A program made the position numbers and the translations under genes. A DNA stretch of 64,000 nucleotides from Chitinophaga alhagiae (GTDB lineage: Bacteria > Bacteroidota > Bacteroidia > Chitinophagales > Chitinophagaceae). Each line of letters opens with the position of its first letter. The first letter of the stretch is position 1. Positions 42,495 through 50,895 of this stretch are shown piece by piece. The DNA lies in NCBI RefSeq assembly GCF_003568665.1, contig NZ_QXMH01000001.1, positions 930,001 to 994,000 on the forward strand, given 5' to 3'. The notes beneath the pieces were generated by a model. That model searched no databases, was not told the DNA's origin, and worked only from the letters and a program-made list of their open reading frames with translations.

Positions 42495-45400
42495 TTAAAA
42501 AGTAACATTCAGGTTCAGCCCAACGCTGCGCGTGGACGGAAACGCCCCGTACTCCACACCCTGCAGCGTATTGCCGATGCCAAGCCCCATATCAGGGTCC
42601 ATCCACATTTTTCGTTTGGGAAGGCCCGGTATGTCCAGCAGGGATTTACCCCGGTACAGCCAGGCCAGGTTGCGGCCCACAGCTGATATTTTGACTGATT
42701 TGATAATGCCGGCGGAAGAGCGGAGCGGGATATTATATCCCAGCGATACCTCCCGCACGCGGAAGCTCGTAGCATCGTAGGCAAAAAACTCACCTACGCC
42801 AAAACGTTTGCCGGACGCGGTTTGCCAGAATCCCTGCGCGTCTATTTCAGCAGTTACCGCCTGGCCGTGCTCATCCACGCCGCCCAGGTTCCAGCCGCCT
42901 TCCCGGTGTGCCTCCGTTCCTTCCGTAATACCGCTGAACGCCAGGTTCTGCTCCGTACCGGATACCACAATACCACCTACACGCCCGTCTACCAATACTC
43001 TCAGGGAAATGCCCTTGTAGGAGAAGTTATTGGTAAGGCCCATGGTGGCCTTCGGGTTAAAATTGCCGATGTAGCCCGGCTCTTCGCCCAGCACGTCTGT
43101 AGTAAGCGGCTTGCCGGCCGCGGTAACAAGGTATTGGCCATTCTCGTTCCGTGCCCAGCGGTGTGCTACCATATCTCCATAGCTGCCGCCTTCCTTCACC
43201 TGCGGAAGGCCGCCAAAGTCAATGTAAGAGCCCAGGTTCACCAGCTTCAGCTCATCGCTCAGGGCAATTACCTTATTGCGGTTAAAGGCAAGGTTGTAGG
43301 TTACATCCCAGTTGAAGGATTGTTTTTTGAGCGGCGTGGCGGTCAGCACAAACTCCACGCCCTGGTTCCTGATATTGCCGGCGTTGATGTACTGTGAAGA
43401 ATAACCGGTTGCCACCGGTATGGTGATGGTCAGCAACTGGTTGAGCGAATTGGCCTTGTAGTAGGTAACCGCCAGGCCCAGCCTGTTTTGGAGAAAACGC
43501 GCTTCTATACCGGCTTCCAGGTTCTTGACAATTTCCGGTTTCAGTTGCGGGAAAGGCAGTATGCTCTTTCTGAACAGGTAGCCGTTGCCGGCGCCCGGTA
43601 CATAGTCATAGCTGGCGGCCAGCAGGCCAAACTGCCCGCCGTTGCCTACTTCTGCGTAGTTAATGCTGGCTTTCAGGAAAGAGATCGGCTCCGGCAGTTT
43701 GGCGAGGTCTGAAATAATGGCTGCCAGACCGGCGGAATAGTAGGTAAAGGAATGCGGCGCGGGCAAGCGGGAATCCCAGTCGTTACGCACGCTCGCATCC
43801 AGGTACAGCGCATCGGCATAGGAAAAGTTGGCCTGGCCGAAAACGGACTGCGTAATAACCGCGGTACCGGAAGAAACAATTTGCGGGGCTGTTGCGAAGT
43901 TGGGGCTGAACTTGTTGGTTACGTTCAAACCATCCGCAATGGAGAGCGTCTGGTCAAACTCGCTCTTCTGGTAAATGGCGCCCGCGTTGTAATTCAGCCT
44001 GAATTTCTCCGAAAGGGCGTTGTCTCCTGAAAACATAACATCGTACCATTGCTGGGTGGAAACAGCGCTGAGCTTGGAGTAGTACCCGCCCGGTTTGGTG
44101 GCCCACAGCAGCGTTCCCTGGTAGGTTTTCTGCTCCGCGTTAGTATAAGATCTGTCCAGGTTGGCCCTGCCGGTAACGCTTAACCAGGGTACTATCTGGT
44201 ATTTGGCGGAAATGAAGCCCATCACCTGATCCCGCGTTTCATTCAGGTTGTCCATGTTCACCACCCAGTACGGGTTACCGTAAATAGAGCCCAGCGTGGA
44301 AGGCCAGGGGGCGGGTACCGGTACGCCCAGTTCGTTGATCTCCATATAACGTTCCGCCTGCGCGGTAGTTACGTTCCTTGATATCTGGTAAATATCCAGC
44401 ACCGGGGTATTCCCTTCCCCGTTCCGGGGTTTGTTATCTGTTTGCTGCGTGAAATAGGTGATCTTGGCGTCTGTTGACAGCCGTTTGCTGAGCTGGTTGG
44501 AAAGACGGAGGTTAACAGCGTTCCTGCGCAGGTCGTTATTAGGGATGATGCCTTGCACCGTGTTGTTGGTGAGGGAAAGGTACCCCTGCATTTTTTCGTT
44601 CCCGGCGGAGATGCCGATGGCGTTATTAAGATTAAGGCCCGTCCGGAAAAAGTCCCGGATGTTCTTTGGCTGCGCCGAATAAACGGCAGGGTTGCCGAAG
44701 TGGTCCGTATAGGACTGGCCATTCATTTCAGCGCCCCAGCTTTCTCCTACATTTGTGTTCATCTGGCCCATGTTCCCCTGCCCGTACCGGTTCTGCACAC
44801 GCGGTAGCGAGAACGGGCTTTCTACTGTAACGCCGGCATTGTACGTTACCGCCAATTTTCCTTCCACTCCCTTTTTGGTAGTGATCACAATAACGCCGTT
44901 ACCAGCCTGGCTGCCGTAAAGCGCCGCGGCCGAAGCGCCTCTCAGTACGCTGACAGATTCAATATCGTCAGGGTTGATGTTGGAGGCCATGTTGTCAAAG
45001 CCCGAGTTGTAGATAGGTACGCCATCCAGCACGATCAGCGCGCTGTTGGTGCCCTGGATGGAGCGGTTGCCGCGCAGCACTATTTTTGCCGGGCTGCCCA
45101 CGCCGCCTGAACCCTGGGTAATAAAGGCATTGGGAATTTTACCCTGGAAAGAGTTGAGCACATTGTTGGGGTCTCTCACTTCCGTCAGTTCAGCCGGTTT
45201 TACGGTTTGCGTGGCGTATACCAGCGAGCGGGTCTTTCTGCCAATACCGAGAGCCGTCACTACCACTTCTCCCAGCTTTACATTTTGCTGCTCCAGTGTA
45301 ATGGTAACCTCTTTTTCCCCGGCTTCAACGGTCCTTTGCAGGGTAGTATAACCAACGGAAGAAATAACGAGCGTTACGCTGCCGGCCGGCACACTGAGGC

Positions 45401-45578
45401 TGAAGTTGCCCGCCTCATCCGTGAAAGTGCCGTTAGCGCTCCCTGCAACCCCTACAGAGGCGCGGTACAGGGGGCCTGATGCGTCCAGCACCCGGCCCTT
45501 TACAATTCTGGTCTGAGCTTGAACTACTGTGGCCCCAAGGAGCATGAGCAACAGCGTAAGCGGAAATGCTTTAAACAT
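42495..45578 (-). CDS. SusC/RagA-type TonB-linked outer membrane transporter
   Basis: This 1027-residue outer membrane importer has a signal peptide (1-21), a carboxypeptidase-like domain (about 25-105), a plug with E-V-V-V-T-A-L-G-I-G-R-K-T-R-S-L and S-V-L-R-G-A-S-A-A-A-L-Y-G-S-Q-A-G-N-G-V-I-V-I-T-T split here for length, and a long barrel ending V-G-L-N-L-N-V-T-F. The terminal Phe is the typical BAM signal, unlike the SusC at 6667, which ends in Leu. It lies 44 bp after the aldolase gene in the DeoR-linked operon and pairs with the following SusD. Confidence 0.95.
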   Translation of the reverse strand: MFKAFPLTLLLMLLGATVVQAQTRIVKGRVLDASGPLYRASVGVAGSANGTFTDEAGNFSLSVPAGSVTLVISSVGYTTLQRTVEAGEKEVTITLEQQNVKLGEVVVTALGIGRKTRSLVYATQTVKPAELTEVRDPNNVLNSFQGKIPNAFITQGSGGVGSPAKIVLRGNRSIQGTNSALIVLDGVPIYNSGFDNMASNINPDDIESVSVLRGASAAALYGSQAGNGVIVITTKKGVEGKLAVTYNAGVTVESPFSLPRVQNRYGQGNMGQMNTNVGESWGAEMNGQSYTDHFGNPAVYSAQPKNIRDFFRTGLNLNNAIGISAGNEKMQGYLSLTNNTVQGIIPNNDLRRNAVNLRLSNQLSKRLSTDAKITYFTQQTDNKPRNGEGNTPVLDIYQISRNVTTAQAERYMEINELGVPVPAPWPSTLGSIYGNPYWVVNMDNLNETRDQVMGFISAKYQIVPWLSVTGRANLDRSYTNAEQKTYQGTLLWATKPGGYYSKLSAVSTQQWYDVMFSGDNALSEKFRLNYNAGAIYQKSEFDQTLSIADGLNVTNKFSPNFATAPQIVSSGTAVITQSVFGQANFSYADALYLDASVRNDWDSRLPAPHSFTYYSAGLAAIISDLAKLPEPISFLKASINYAEVGNGGQFGLLAASYDYVPGAGNGYLFRKSILPFPQLKPEIVKNLEAGIEARFLQNRLGLAVTYYKANSLNQLLTITIPVATGYSSQYINAGNIRNQGVEFVLTATPLKKQSFNWDVTYNLAFNRNKVIALSDELKLVNLGSYIDFGGLPQVKEGGSYGDMVAHRWARNENGQYLVTAAGKPLTTDVLGEEPGYIGNFNPKATMGLTNNFSYKGISLRVLVDGRVGGIVVSGTEQNLAFSGITEGTEAHREGGWNLGGVDEHGQAVTAEIDAQGFWQTASGKRFGVGEFFAYDATSFRVREVSLGYNIPLRSSAGIIKSVKISAVGRNLAWLYRGKSLLDIPGLPKRKMWMDPDMGLGIGNTLQGVEYGAFPSTRSVGLNLNVTF

Positions 45579-45622
45579 ACTAGATCTGTTTCAGTTGATA
45601 AATAAACTTTGCGTAATTCGGA

Positions 45623-46474
45623 TCAGCCTGCAGCGAGCAGCTGCAGCTTACTTTTAACAAGGTCTCGTACCGCGGTAATAGCGGGTGGGAAAGTTTCTCT
45701 CAGGTCTATGCCGGCATTGTTCTGCATGTCTTTTTTTAGCGTGGACATAAAAATGTTCTTGATCTCGGTGGCCAGGTTGAGCTTGCAAATTCCCCGCCGC
45801 ATGGCCTCCTGCAGTATGTTGCCGGGTATGCCGGAACCGCCGTGCAACACCAGCGCCGCATCTGTGGCCGCATGTATCTCGCTCAGCCGTTCCAGGTCAA
45901 GGGCCGGTTCTTCTTTGTAAAAACCATGCGCGGAGCCAATGGCTACCGCCAGCGCGTGTACCCCGGTCCGCTCTACAAAAAAGCGGGCCTCTTCCGGGTC
46001 GGTAAATGCCACTTTATCAGCCGCCTGGCCCAGTTTGGCCACATACCCCAGCTCCGCTTCCACGTTCACATTGTATGGGCGGGCCATTGCTACTACCTGC
46101 GCGGTAATGGCAATATTCTCTTCAAGGCTTTTCTCGCTGGCATCTATCATCACCGAATCAAACCCGGCATCCAGCGCGCGGGCCACCAGCTCAACGGAAC
46201 CGCCATGGTCCAGGTGGAGCCAGCCCTCCACGCCATACTGTTCCAGCGCAGACCTGCCCATGTTGACCGCTACCTGCAGCCCCATATAATTGATAGAGCT
46301 TTCGGTCAGCTGCAGTATAATGGCCTGCTTCATTTGCGCGGCCGCCTGCAGCACGCCGCACAAGGTTTCGTAATTGTAAAAATTGGTGGCCAGCAGGCAG
46401 GCGCCTTTTTGCTGCGCCGCTTTCAGGCGGCGGGTCAGGTCAGCCACCTTCGTACCCGAATTTTTGTCTGGCAT
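45623..46474 (-). CDS. kbaY: Class II ketose-bisphosphate aldolase, tagatose-1,6-bisphosphate type
   Basis: This 283-residue cytosolic zinc aldolase would split tagatose 1,6-bisphosphate into dihydroxyacetone phosphate and glyceraldehyde 3-phosphate. Class II signatures are seen: catalytic Asp and zinc His in H-L-D-H-G-G-S, Glu in V-E-A-E-L-G, zinc His in G-S-A-H-G, and the phosphate loop L-H-G-G-S-G-I-P. The length fits GatY/KbaY rather than the longer FbaA. Fructose-bisphosphate aldolase cannot be excluded from sequence, but location beside an AgaS-type isomerase and a PfkB kinase favours the tagatose route. Its start overlaps the kinase gene by 35 bp, implying coupled translation. Confidence 0.85.
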   Translation of the reverse strand: MPDKNSGTKVADLTRRLKAAQQKGACLLATNFYNYETLCGVLQAAAQMKQAIILQLTESSINYMGLQVAVNMGRSALEQYGVEGWLHLDHGGSVELVARALDAGFDSVMIDASEKSLEENIAITAQVVAMARPYNVNVEAELGYVAKLGQAADKVAFTDPEEARFFVERTGVHALAVAIGSAHGFYKEEPALDLERLSEIHAATDAALVLHGGSGIPGNILQEAMRRGICKLNLATEIKNIFMSTLKKDMQNNAGIDLRETFPPAITAVRDLVKSKLQLLAAG

Positions 46475-47387
46475 AGTCCATAAGGTTTTTAAAATTTGTA
46501 AATGCGGCAGTGCCGCCCGCGGCCGTTGTGGAAACAGCGCCGGTCAGGTTGCCGAACTCCTGGCAGCCGGCCAGGCTGGTGTTTTGCAGGAACTTGTAAA
46601 TAAACCCGGCGTTGAAGCTGTCTCCCGCGCCAATGGCATCTACCACGCTTTTGTTGTAATAGGCGGGTTTGAATAGCGCTTCCTGCCTGTTGCAGCAGTA
46701 CGATCCTTTTCCGCCCTGTTTAACCGCTATGATATGCCCGCTGCCTGTAACCGATGCAATGGCCTGCGGGAGCGAGGAAGACCTGGTGAGCAGCAGCAAT
46801 TCCTTTTCATTGGGCAGAAATACATCTACATGCGGCAGCATCTGCTGAAGATCTATGTCCCATTTCTCTTCGGGGTCCCACTGCGGGTCAAAAGAGGTGG
46901 TAAGGCCAAGGCTTTTGGCGGTACGGAAAAGCTCTCTCACATAAGGCCGGATGCCTGGCTGCAGGAAGTAGGAGGAGAAATGAACATGCCTTGCTTCCGC
47001 AAGCATTTCCACCCGTATGTCCGCAGGTACCAGCTGGGCCATGGCGCCGGGGTAGGTTACCATGGCCCTGTCTTCTCCATAGCTGAGCGCAACGGTGGCC
47101 CCGGTCTGTAAAAGCGTGCTGCGTTTTATCATACTGGTATCCACCCCTTTTTCTTCCAGGCAGCTGAGTATAAAATCGCCAAACACGTCCATGCCGAGCT
47201 TGCCGATGAACGCTACTTTCACCCCCATGGATGCCAGGTTGCTGGCAAAAATTGCGGAAGAGCTGCCGAGCACAAGCACCATGCGGTTGCCCAGCACTTC
47301 CTTGCCTACTTCGGGAAAAGCTGATATGCCGCTCATGATGAGATCTACATTCAGCTCTCCTACTACTATGACATCAAATCTTTTCAT
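46440..47387 (-). CDS. PfkB/ribokinase family sugar kinase, probable tagatose-6-phosphate kinase
   Basis: This 315-residue kinase starts at 47387 (M-K-R-F-D-V-I-V-V-G-E-L), directly after an AGGAGG ribosome site that lies inside the last codons of the agaS gene; the longer upstream frame is not used. The N-terminal G-E-L-N-V-D-L-I and the C-terminal G-A-G-D-S-F-N-A-G-F, with catalytic Asp near residue 255, are the two PfkB signatures. Between the isomerase and the aldolase genes, the simplest role is phosphorylation of tagatose 6-phosphate to the 1,6-bisphosphate. A role in phosphorylating GalNAc itself is an alternative, since no other kinase is present here. Confidence 0.88.
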   Translation of the reverse strand: MKRFDVIVVGELNVDLIMSGISAFPEVGKEVLGNRMVLVLGSSSAIFASNLASMGVKVAFIGKLGMDVFGDFILSCLEEKGVDTSMIKRSTLLQTGATVALSYGEDRAMVTYPGAMAQLVPADIRVEMLAEARHVHFSSYFLQPGIRPYVRELFRTAKSLGLTTSFDPQWDPEEKWDIDLQQMLPHVDVFLPNEKELLLLTRSSSLPQAIASVTGSGHIIAVKQGGKGSYCCNRQEALFKPAYYNKSVVDAIGAGDSFNAGFIYKFLQNTSLAGCQEFGNLTGAVSTTAAGGTAAFTNFKNLMDYARQKFGYEGG

Positions 47388-47388
47388 A

Positions 47389-48615
47389 TCAATCCTCCTG
47401 AATATTCCGGTTAAAAGGATAGATGTTGACCCCCTGCACGATCCTGGTAATGGTGCCGCTGTCTGAAGGGTTGTCCGGCCGCAGCCCGCATTGCAGGGAT
47501 TTGTAAAAGCCCAGCACCTGCACGGGTACAATGCCGCACACAGCCAGCAAAGCCTCGTCTATTTTTTTGCCGGGGCCTGTAAGGGAAATTTCCAGGTCAA
47601 GCCCTTCTACCTGGGAGCCGTTCTCCATCACGCCAATGCTGTAAAGCCCCCGCTCCCCCGCGTTCACCGCCGCTACCAGGTCTTTTTCGTATTGCAGGGA
47701 ATAGGGTTCATTGGAAAACAGGTAAACCATCAGGGACGAAGCGTCTATCACCGCTTTGGGGCCATGCCGGAACGCCAGGAAAGAATCGCTTTTGCCAATG
47801 ACGCTGCCGGCGGTCATTTCCAGCATTTTTAATTGCGCCTCTTCGGCGGTGCCCTGCAAAGCCCCCGACCCCAGGAAAATGGCGCGGCGGAAATCAAGCG
47901 CGGCCACCTCTTTTAAACGGGGAGCATATTCCTGTATCACCTTGCGGCCATAGGCGGCCAGTATGTCTACCTGCTCCGAGAACTGCGCAAAGTCTTCCAG
48001 GCGTGATAATGCCAGGCCCGCCAGCAACATGGAGGTGAAGCTGCTCGTCATCACCAGGCTCTGGTCATCCGCCTGCCCGGGCAGCAGGAACAGGTATTCA
48101 TTTTCCCCTCCCGTACTCATGGCCAGCCGGCCGGTGGCGCTGCAGGTCACAATCAGATGGTACACCTTTTTACAAAGCCGGTCCGCCAGCTCAAGCACCG
48201 CCACACTTTCAGGGCTGTTGCCCGACCGGGCAAATGATACCAGCAGCACCACGTCCTGCTCATTAAAGTAATGCAGCGGGTGCGTCAGCAATTCTGTTGT
48301 GCCAATGGCCCGGGTATGTTTGCCGGTGTTCTTCTGGAAAGGCCCCTTCAGGATAGAACCGATATAGGCCGAAGAACCGGCGCCGGTCAGGATCACTTCC
48401 AGCTTCTCTTCACTAAAGGCCGTTCCCAGAAAAGCCCGCAGCTCCGGCAGGCAGCCGGCCAGCAATGCCGTTGTTTTTAACCACAGCTCCGGCTGCTGGT
48501 CAATTTCCCTGGCGGTATGGATGCCCCCCAGCATTTTCAGCGCTTCATGGGTATAACCAAGATAAGTTGCTTTCGAAAAATCAAGGTTTTGAAACTTATT
48601 ATCGTCCAAATTCAT
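47389..48615 (-). CDS. agaS: SIS-domain sugar isomerase/deaminase, AgaS type
   Basis: This 408-residue cytosolic protein has two SIS domains. The first (about 50-200) contains L-T-G-A-G-S-S-A-Y-I-G and S-F-A-R-S-G-N-S-P-E-S. The second (about 230-385) contains F-L-G-S-G-A-L-Q-G-T-A-E-E-A-Q and F-R-H-G-P-K. The pattern matches AgaS, which converts galactosamine 6-phosphate to tagatose 6-phosphate with loss of ammonia. The start at 48615 (M-N-L-D-D) is preferred to ATG 48636, because the latter lies inside the predicted DeoR box and just after the promoter. It is the first gene of the 18-kb operon. Confidence 0.87.
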   Translation of the reverse strand: MNLDDNKFQNLDFSKATYLGYTHEALKMLGGIHTAREIDQQPELWLKTTALLAGCLPELRAFLGTAFSEEKLEVILTGAGSSAYIGSILKGPFQKNTGKHTRAIGTTELLTHPLHYFNEQDVVLLVSFARSGNSPESVAVLELADRLCKKVYHLIVTCSATGRLAMSTGGENEYLFLLPGQADDQSLVMTSSFTSMLLAGLALSRLEDFAQFSEQVDILAAYGRKVIQEYAPRLKEVAALDFRRAIFLGSGALQGTAEEAQLKMLEMTAGSVIGKSDSFLAFRHGPKAVIDASSLMVYLFSNEPYSLQYEKDLVAAVNAGERGLYSIGVMENGSQVEGLDLEISLTGPGKKIDEALLAVCGIVPVQVLGFYKSLQCGLRPDNPSDSGTITRIVQGVNIYPFNRNIQED

Positions 48616-48623
48616 TTTTATAA

Positions 48624-48636
48624 CCTTTCGTTTCAT
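48624..48636 (-). promoter_or_regulatory. DeoR-type operator box proximal to agaS
   Basis: CCTTTCGTTTCAT on the plus strand. The T-T-T-C-G-T-T-T-C-A core resembles known AgaR/GlpR-type DeoR operators. It lies just downstream of the agaS promoter, where a repressor would block transcription start or early elongation. An identical copy is at 48724-48736. Confidence 0.6.
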
Positions 48637-48643
48637 GTCTAAC

Positions 48644-48673
48644 CAAAATTAAAACCTTATTTTTCATTTCCAA
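48644..48673 (-). promoter_or_regulatory. Bacteroidota-type promoter of the agaS operon
   Basis: On the minus strand, TTG (48671-48673), exactly 19 bases, then TAATTTTG (48644-48651) fit the -33/-7 consensus. It is the best promoter in the gap, would start transcription near 48637 and places the proximal DeoR box at the start site. Confidence 0.68.
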
Positions 48674-48715
48674 TCTTTTTTTGTTATTTTTTTATCTTAT
48701 TTTTGGCCGGCAACC

Positions 48716-48736
48716 TAACTTTTCCTTTCGTTTCAT
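48716..48736 (+). promoter_or_regulatory. DeoR-type operator box with -7-like element before deoR gene
   Basis: CCTTTCGTTTCAT at 48724-48736 is identical to the box at 48624 and lies exactly 100 bp away. It follows TAACTTTT (48716-48723), one base from a -7 element in the direction of the regulator gene, so it probably autoregulates deoR. A looser match (TTTTTCATTTCC) lies between the boxes near 48660. Confidence 0.55.
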
Positions 48737-48772
48737 TGTGCGGGGGAAATACAAATAAGATCACATCCATAT

Positions 48773-49552
48773 ATGAACGAACACGCTAAAAAATCAACAG
48801 TAAGCCGGAGAGTTTATATTATTGACCAGTTGAATACCTTTGGACAGGTAGATGTTGCCGCCCTTAGCAAAGCGCTGGACGTTAGCGAGGTGACCATCCG
48901 CAATGACCTGGGAAAACTGGAAGAACAGCATGTGCTGATACGGGCCCGGGGAGGCGCCATCAAGGTAGACCGCGTAGGAACGGACTTTTCACTGTCAGAT
49001 AAAAACAAACAACATCTCGAAGAAAAGAAGCGGGTGGGCCAGGCCGCCGCTGCACTGGTAAGGGAAGGTGAAACCATTATTCTAGACTCCGGCACCACTA
49101 CCATGGAAATTGCCAGGAACCTGCAAAAGTCCATGCCCGTAACAGTTATTACGAACGCCATCAATATCGTTAACCAGCTGAACGAACACGAGAACGTAAA
49201 TATCATTGTGCCCGGCGGCGTTCTCCGGAAAAAATCACAGTCGCTGGTGGGCACAACAGCTGAAGAAAGTTTCAAGAACTATCATTGCGACAAGCTCTTT
49301 CTGGCGGTAGACGGCTTTGACCCCGCCTACGGCATTTCCACACCCAACCTGGAAGAAGCGCATATTAACCGGGTGATGATCGATATTTCTTACCAGGTAA
49401 TTGTGGTAACAGATTCCAGCAAATTCCGCAAGCGCTGCCTGGCGTTTATTGCGCCGGTCTCCAAGATCCATATGGTAATTACCGATAACCGGATACTGCC
49501 CGATGATCAGAAAAAGCTGGAGAATGCCGGCATAAAAGTGATCATCGTTTAA
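48773..49552 (+). CDS. DeoR family transcriptional regulator of the GalNAc-type operon
   Basis: This 259-residue repressor-type protein has its N-terminal helix-turn-helix in V-D-V-A-A-L-S-K-A-L-D-V-S-E-V-T-I-R-N-D-L (about 24-44). The C-terminal sensor domain, of the phosphosugar-isomerase fold, has I-L-D-S-G-T-T-T-M-E-I-A, V-I-T-N-A-I-N-I, and D-K-L-F-L-A-V-D-G-F-D. DeoR proteins usually respond to a phosphorylated sugar. The divergent agaS operon makes galactosamine 6-phosphate or tagatose 6-phosphate a likely effector, as for AgaR. Two identical boxes in the 157-bp gap are the probable targets. A strong hairpin follows the gene. Confidence 0.92.
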   Translation: MNEHAKKSTVSRRVYIIDQLNTFGQVDVAALSKALDVSEVTIRNDLGKLEEQHVLIRARGGAIKVDRVGTDFSLSDKNKQHLEEKKRVGQAAAALVREGETIILDSGTTTMEIARNLQKSMPVTVITNAINIVNQLNEHENVNIIVPGGVLRKKSQSLVGTTAEESFKNYHCDKLFLAVDGFDPAYGISTPNLEEAHINRVMIDISYQVIVVTDSSKFRKRCLAFIAPVSKIHMVITDNRILPDDQKKLENAGIKVIIV

Positions 49553-49555
49553 GGT

Positions 49556-49596
49556 AAGAACAAGGGCTGACCAAATAATGGTCAGCCCTTGTTCTT
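49556..49596 (+). terminator. Factor-independent terminator after deoR gene
   Basis: Perfect 17-bp arms (49556-49572 and 49580-49596) enclose a 7-base loop, with a GTTCTT tail. It starts two bases after the stop codon region of the regulator gene and isolates it from the downstream peptide gene. Confidence 0.88.
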
Positions 49597-49633
49597 ATAT
49601 CATCTTCTCAATGAAATGCGGATATTTGCAGGT

Positions 49634-49801
49634 ATGAAAAGCATCTGGCGCCAAATACTGCAATACCTCTATATCAGGAAAAGAGATCCCAATGCTCCTG
49701 TCAACACCAACATCAAACTGATGCACGGCATGAACAGGATCTCCATTATCCTCTTCCTGATCGCCATTATTATCCTGATCATTAAACTGATCAGGCGGTA
49801 A
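49634..49801 (+). CDS. DUF6728 family small membrane protein
   Basis: This 55-residue protein starts at ATG 49634 (M-K-S-I-W-R-Q-I-L-Q-Y-L-Y-I-R-K-R-D-P), after an AGG near 49631; the upstream ATG 49589 lies in the terminator. The basic N-terminus with R-K-R-D-P-N-A-P and one C-terminal membrane helix (I-S-I-I-L-F-L-I-A-I-I-I-L-I-I-K) match the DUF6728 family as I remember it, which is widespread in Bacteroidota and has no known function. Its last 11 bases overlap the end of the convergent lpxB gene. Confidence 0.75.
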   Translation: MKSIWRQILQYLYIRKRDPNAPVNTNIKLMHGMNRISIILFLIAIIILIIKLIRR

Positions 49802-50894
49802 GCATGCCTGTAATAGCTTCCGCGGCCCTGCGCGAAGCGGTGCCGTCTCCCAGCAGCGTCCAGAGCACGGCATAGTCTGCCTTCATCTGCTCGCGGCGGG
49901 CCTCATCTTTCAGCAGCAGCGTCAGTTCTTTCAACAGGTTTTCTTCCGTGAGGTCGTGCTGGATCAGTTCTTTCACCACCGGCTTGTCCATAATGAGGTT
50001 GACCAGCGAAATGTACTTTACCTTGATAAGGTGTTTGGCGAAGAAATAAGACACGGGGCTGCCCTTGTAACAAACCACTTCGGGCACGCCGAACAGCGCA
50101 GTTTCGAGCGTGGCGGTACCGGAGGTGACCAGCGCGGCGGAGGCCTGCATCAGCAGCTGGTACGTTTGCCCTTTTATGACGGACACATTGGGGTAAGCGG
50201 CGGTAAAGGGGCGGATAAAACTGTCATCCAGGCTGGGGGCCTGCGCCATGATGAACTGGTACTCCGGGTAATACCGGGCCATAGACAGCATGACCGGCAG
50301 TTTTTCTTTCACTTCCTGCTTGCGGCTGCCGGGCAGCAGGGCAATAATAGGTTTTTCCGAAAAACGGGGTAACGCGGGAGCCTCCCGGGCGGCCTTTACA
50401 GCCTCTATCAGCGGGTGGCCAACGTATTCCACCTCATACTCCCACTTGCGGTAAAATTCTTTTTCGAACGGCAATATCACCAGCATCTTGTCTACGTTCT
50501 CCCTGATCTTTTTGACACGTCCTTCTTTCCAGGCCCATACCTGCGGACTGATGTAATAAACTATTTTCAGCCCCTGCTGCCGCGCCCATTCGGCTATGCG
50601 GATGTTGAAGCCGGGGTAGTCTATCAGCACCAGCACGTCTGGCTGAAAGGCCTGTATGTCTGCCTTGCACCGGTCAAGGTTTTTCAGGATGGTGCGGAGG
50701 TTCATCACTACCTCAATAAAACCCATGAACGCCAGCTCACGGTAGTGTTTCACTACGGTAGCGCCTGCCTGCTCCATGAGGTCCCCGCCCCAGCAACGGA
50801 TGCTGGCGGCGGCGTCCAGCTGCCTGATCTGTTTGATGAGGTTGCTGCCGTGCAGGTCTCCGGAGGCTTCACCGGCTATGAGGTAATACTTCAA
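49791..50894 (-). CDS. lpxB: Lipid-A-disaccharide synthase
   Basis: This 367-residue GT19 glycosyltransferase joins UDP-diacylglucosamine and lipid X to form the lipid A disaccharide at the inner membrane. The start is taken as TTG 50894, which gives the standard beginning L-K-Y-Y-L-I-A-G-E-A-S-G-D-L-H-G; the longer frame to 51002 only reads through the upstream gene. Other family blocks are present: Y-Y-I-S-P-Q-V-W-A-W-K, V-E-Y-V-G-H-P-L, L-P-G-S-R-K-Q-E-V and T-S-G-T-A-T-L-E-T-A-L. It follows a small membrane protein gene by one base and surE beyond that, a compact minus-strand unit. The use of TTG is unusual but well supported. Confidence 0.95.
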   Translation of the reverse strand: MKYYLIAGEASGDLHGSNLIKQIRQLDAAASIRCWGGDLMEQAGATVVKHYRELAFMGFIEVVMNLRTILKNLDRCKADIQAFQPDVLVLIDYPGFNIRIAEWARQQGLKIVYYISPQVWAWKEGRVKKIRENVDKMLVILPFEKEFYRKWEYEVEYVGHPLIEAVKAAREAPALPRFSEKPIIALLPGSRKQEVKEKLPVMLSMARYYPEYQFIMAQAPSLDDSFIRPFTAAYPNVSVIKGQTYQLLMQASAALVTSGTATLETALFGVPEVVCYKGSPVSYFFAKHLIKVKYISLVNLIMDKPVVKELIQHDLTEENLLKELTLLLKDEARREQMKADYAVLWTLLGDGTASRRAAEAITGMLTA

Positions 50895-50895
50895 C

